NCBI GenBank assembly: GCA_943737045.1
Contig: CALSFV010000228.1
Coordinates: 1-64,000 of the forward strand
Source: Parapristionchus giblindavisi
Taxonomy: Eukaryota > Nematoda > Chromadorea > Rhabditida > Diplogasteridae
Length of the DNA stretch: 64,000 nucleotides
Direction of reading: 5' to 3'
Numbering within the stretch: the first letter of the stretch is position 1; the number at the start of each line of letters is the position of its first letter. Below the pieces are notes generated by a model. It had not been told where the DNA came from. It made no database searches and was given only the letters and a program-made list of their open reading frames with translations. Positions 60,908 through 64,000 of the stretch are shown here, piece by piece. The position numbers and the translations under genes were made by a program.

Positions 60908-62490
60908 CATGATAAGAGTATTAGCGGGGGATGGCTTTGGAAAACTGGGAGTCGCAGCCTATACCCGGTGGTCCTTCTAAGAAATGATCGTGAGGGGGGG
61001 GTGTGATATGATCGGTGGCCTTCTAATTGTAAATGATAGCAAGACACTAAAATGGTGAATATACTGTAACGTATCAACCATACTCACACGAAGTTTGTAG
61101 TACGATAAGACTATAAGATAGTTGATCTCGATAAAGTGTTTAAATGTAATGTAAGACTAAGAACGTGGATCAGAGAGGAAAACAACGAAGACGATCGAAT
61201 CCTCCTCCTCCTCCTCGTCCTCCACGATATCCTCCTCTATCATTGCTACCGTATCCTCCTCTTCCTCTATCATTGCTACCGTATCCTCCTCTTCCTCTAT
61301 CATTGCTACCGTATCCTCCTCTTCCTCTATCATTGCTACCGTATCCTCCTCTTCCTCTATCATTGCTACCGTATCCTCCTCTTCCTCTATCATTGCTACC
61401 GTATCCTCCTCTTCCTCTATCATTGCTACCGTATCCTCCTCTTCCTCTATCATTGCTACCGTATCCTCCTCTTCCTCTATCATTGCTACCGTATCCTCCT
61501 CTTCCTCTATCATTGCTACCGTATCCTCCTCTTCCTCTATCATTGCTACCGTATCCTCCTCTTCCCCTATCATTGCTACCGTTCCCGTCATACATGGGCG
61601 CCGACATGGGGGTACCCCCTGTAAAATTAGGGCTTTTCGAAAATTTGGGGAATGCCCCCTGTACAAAATGACATTTAGGTGAAATTTTTAGAAAAAAAGC
61701 GAAGGCCCCCTGCAAAATTAACTATTTCTCGTTCGGATGCCCCCTGTAGAATCGAGCTCTAGGTACCCCGCCCATGTATGGTTCCCGTCCTCTGTCTTAC
61801 GGAACCGTGCCCGGAATGTCCGTTCATGATGTACTCCCGGTACAGAGCAATTTATATGCCTTACCGGGTTTACTCCATGTACGGCTGGGTATGGCGTCGT
61901 GGATAAATTTGTATAGCATTTCACTTTTATACATGAGTATTGTGTATAAGCCCTCATACCCCTCATACCTTCTACCGTAGACATCTCTCATTCGTACTGT
62001 AGTACTTCGTAAACTTACCATAATTCTCACCCCTAATGCAGTACATTTCTCTCCACTGTAATGCCACTAATGAGCAATTAACAAGCAATTAATAAAAGGC
62101 GTCCATTTGGGTGAAAAAAGGTTCTTTTACTTTTATTTGGTTTGAGAGAATACGATATATGCACTGTTACACTAACTTTTGTCAACTTTTTGCGATTCTT
62201 CTACTTGTATTTAAGTTGAGAGAATATGATTTAGCCTAAACTCTCTAAAGCCAAATGAATATCTTTTATTTGAGGGCTCGGAGCCCTCAAAGAAGGCCTT
62301 CTAATGTATCCGCACTCCCTTGTGGTTTGATTTGACCTTTTTTTTCTTTGGCATTATGAGAAGCTTTATCAGTCAATGAAGTAGATGAAATAGAGACAAT
62401 CGGAGGCAAAACTTTTGGCAAAAAACTGGTGGAGTCCTTTACGTCACATTTAACAGATATGAATTATTAGTGAAAATGAATGAATGAAAT
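60908..62490. repeat. Unit 20 (third array), 12 minisatellite copies
   Basis: First-unit type (TTTTACTTTTATTT, GTAGTACTTCG) like units 1 and 9. Confidence 0.95.
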
Positions 62491-64000
62491 CATGATAAGA
62501 GTATTAGCGGGGGATGGCTTTGGAAAACTGGGAGTCGCAGCCTATACCCGGTGGTCCTTCTAAGAAATGATCGTGAGGGGGGGGTGTGATATGATCGGTG
62601 GCCTTCTAATTGTAAATGATAGCAAGACACTAAAATGGTGAATATACTGTAACGTATCAACCATACTCACACGAAGTTTGTAGTACGATAAGACTATAAG
62701 ATAGTTGATCTCGATAAAGTGTTTAAATGTAATGTAAGACTAAGAACGTGGATCAGAGAGGAAAACAACGAAGACGATCGAATCCTCCTCCTCCTCCTCG
62801 TCCTCCACGATATCCTCCTCTATCATTGCTACCGTATCCTCCTCTTCCTCTATCATTGCTACCGTATCCTCCTCTTCCTCTATCATTGCTACCGTATCCT
62901 CCTCTTCCTCTATCATTGCTACCGTATCCTCCTCTTCCTCTATCATTGCTACCGTATCCTCCTCTTCCTCTATCATTGCTACCGTATCCTCCTCTTCCTC
63001 TATCATTGCTACCGTATCCTCCTCTTCCTCTATCATTGCTACCGTATCCTCCTCTTCCTCTATCATTGCTACCGTATCCTCCTCTTCCTCTATCATTGCT
63101 ACCGTATCCTCCTCTTCCCCTATCATTGCTACCGTTCCCGTCATACATGGGCGCCGACATGGGGGTACCCCCTGTAAAATTAGGGCTTTTCGAAAATTTG
63201 GGGAATGCCCCCTGTACAAAATGACATTTAGGTGAAATTTTTAGAAAAAAAGCGAAGGCCCCCTGCAAAATTAACTATTTCTCGTTCGGATGCCCCCTGT
63301 AGAATCGAGCTCTAGGTACCCCGCCCATGTATGGTTCCCGTCCTCTGTCTTACGGAACCGTGCCCGGAATGTCCGTTCATGATGTACTCCCGGTACAGAG
63401 CAATTTATATGCCTTACCGGGTTTACTCCATGTACGGCTGGGTATGGCGTCGTGGATAAATTTGTATAGCATTTCACTTTTATACATGAGTATTGTGTAT
63501 AAGCCCTCATACCCCTCATACCTTCTACCGTAGACATCTCTCATTCGTACTGTAGGACTTCGTAAACTTACCATAATTCTCACCCCTAATGCAGTACATT
63601 TCTCTCCACTGTAATGCCACTAATGAGCAATTAACAAGCAATTAATAAAAGGCGTCCATTTGGGTGAAAAAAGGTTCTTTTAATTTTATTTGGTTTGAGA
63701 GAATACGATATATGCACTGTTACACTAACTTTTGTCAACTTTTTGCGATTCTTCTACTTGTATTTAAGTTGAGAGAATATGATTTAGCCTAAACTCTCTA
63801 AAGCCAAATGAATATCTTTTATTTGAGGGCTCGGAGCCCTCAAAGAAGGCCTTCTAATGTATCCGCACTCCCTTGTGGTTTGATTTGACCTTTTTTTTCT
63901 TTGGCATTATGAGAAGCTTTATCAGTCAATGAAGTAGATGAAATAGAGACAATCGGAGGCAAAACTTTTGGCAAAAAACTGGTGGAGTCCTTTACGTCAC
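62491..64000. repeat. Unit 21 (third array), 11 minisatellite copies, cut by window end
   Basis: Second-unit type; the window stops about 50 bp before the unit end. The array evidently continues. Confidence 0.95.

Overview
This is eukaryotic nuclear DNA, most likely from a small-genome invertebrate animal or a close unicellular relative of animals. Conserved proteins can only be read by joining short exons across GT-AG introns, many of them 45-100 bp long. The recognisable genes are standard eukaryotic families: DmX-like/rabconnectin-3 alpha, PCNA, ribosomal protein eS8, asparagine synthetase, an NKTR/PPIG-type cyclophilin and a chromodomain-like protein. No bacterial operon, CRISPR array or viral gene is visible. 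The species cannot be named from the sequence.

Left part (1-18.4 kb), ordinary but transposon-rich: the 3' end of a chromodomain-like gene (1-517); a 23-bp tandem repeat (795-1004); three exons of a cyclophilin (1919-2340); a hairpin plus TATA promoter-like module (2499-2870); a mosaic of nested inverted repeats (about 3.4-7.9 kb); a 2.4-kb foldback palindrome with a tRNA-like loop (8.3-10.6 kb); and the first 15 coding exons (about 604 codons) of a DmX-like gene (11957-17025). No further DmX exons are visible. Instead an antisense, frameshifted and 5'-truncated PCNA copy (17897-18440) abuts a giant repeat.

Right part (18.4-64 kb), a hierarchical macrosatellite. Level 1 is a 30-bp minisatellite, 6-19 copies per unit, whose minus strand reads as an RGG-type peptide ([10 protein letters not shown]). 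Level 2 is a unit of about 1.4-1.75 kb made of a poly-G-bearing leader, the minisatellite, a 192-bp hAT-like MITE with an 8-bp target duplication, a 299-bp dispersed element (here called E) and a tail. Level 3 is a 3.19-kb dimer duplicated in tandem (39217-42403 and 42404-45592). Level 4 is a mega-repeat of array plus B block: array 18429-27567 with B1 27568-36862, array 37573-52240 with B2 52241-60865, and a third array from 60908 running off the window. The two B blocks are almost identical over about 8.6 kb. Each carries a broken but intron-containing eS8 gene, asparagine synthetase fragments, an unrecognised multi-exon gene remnant and a 1.6-kb foldback transposon.

The genes do not form a pathway. 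The story is of genome structure: gene fragments were captured, mutated and then amplified together with a minisatellite-bearing unit. Shared private mutations and transposon insertions give a relative order of events. The whole reading depends on the assembly being right, so long reads across the arrays are the key check.
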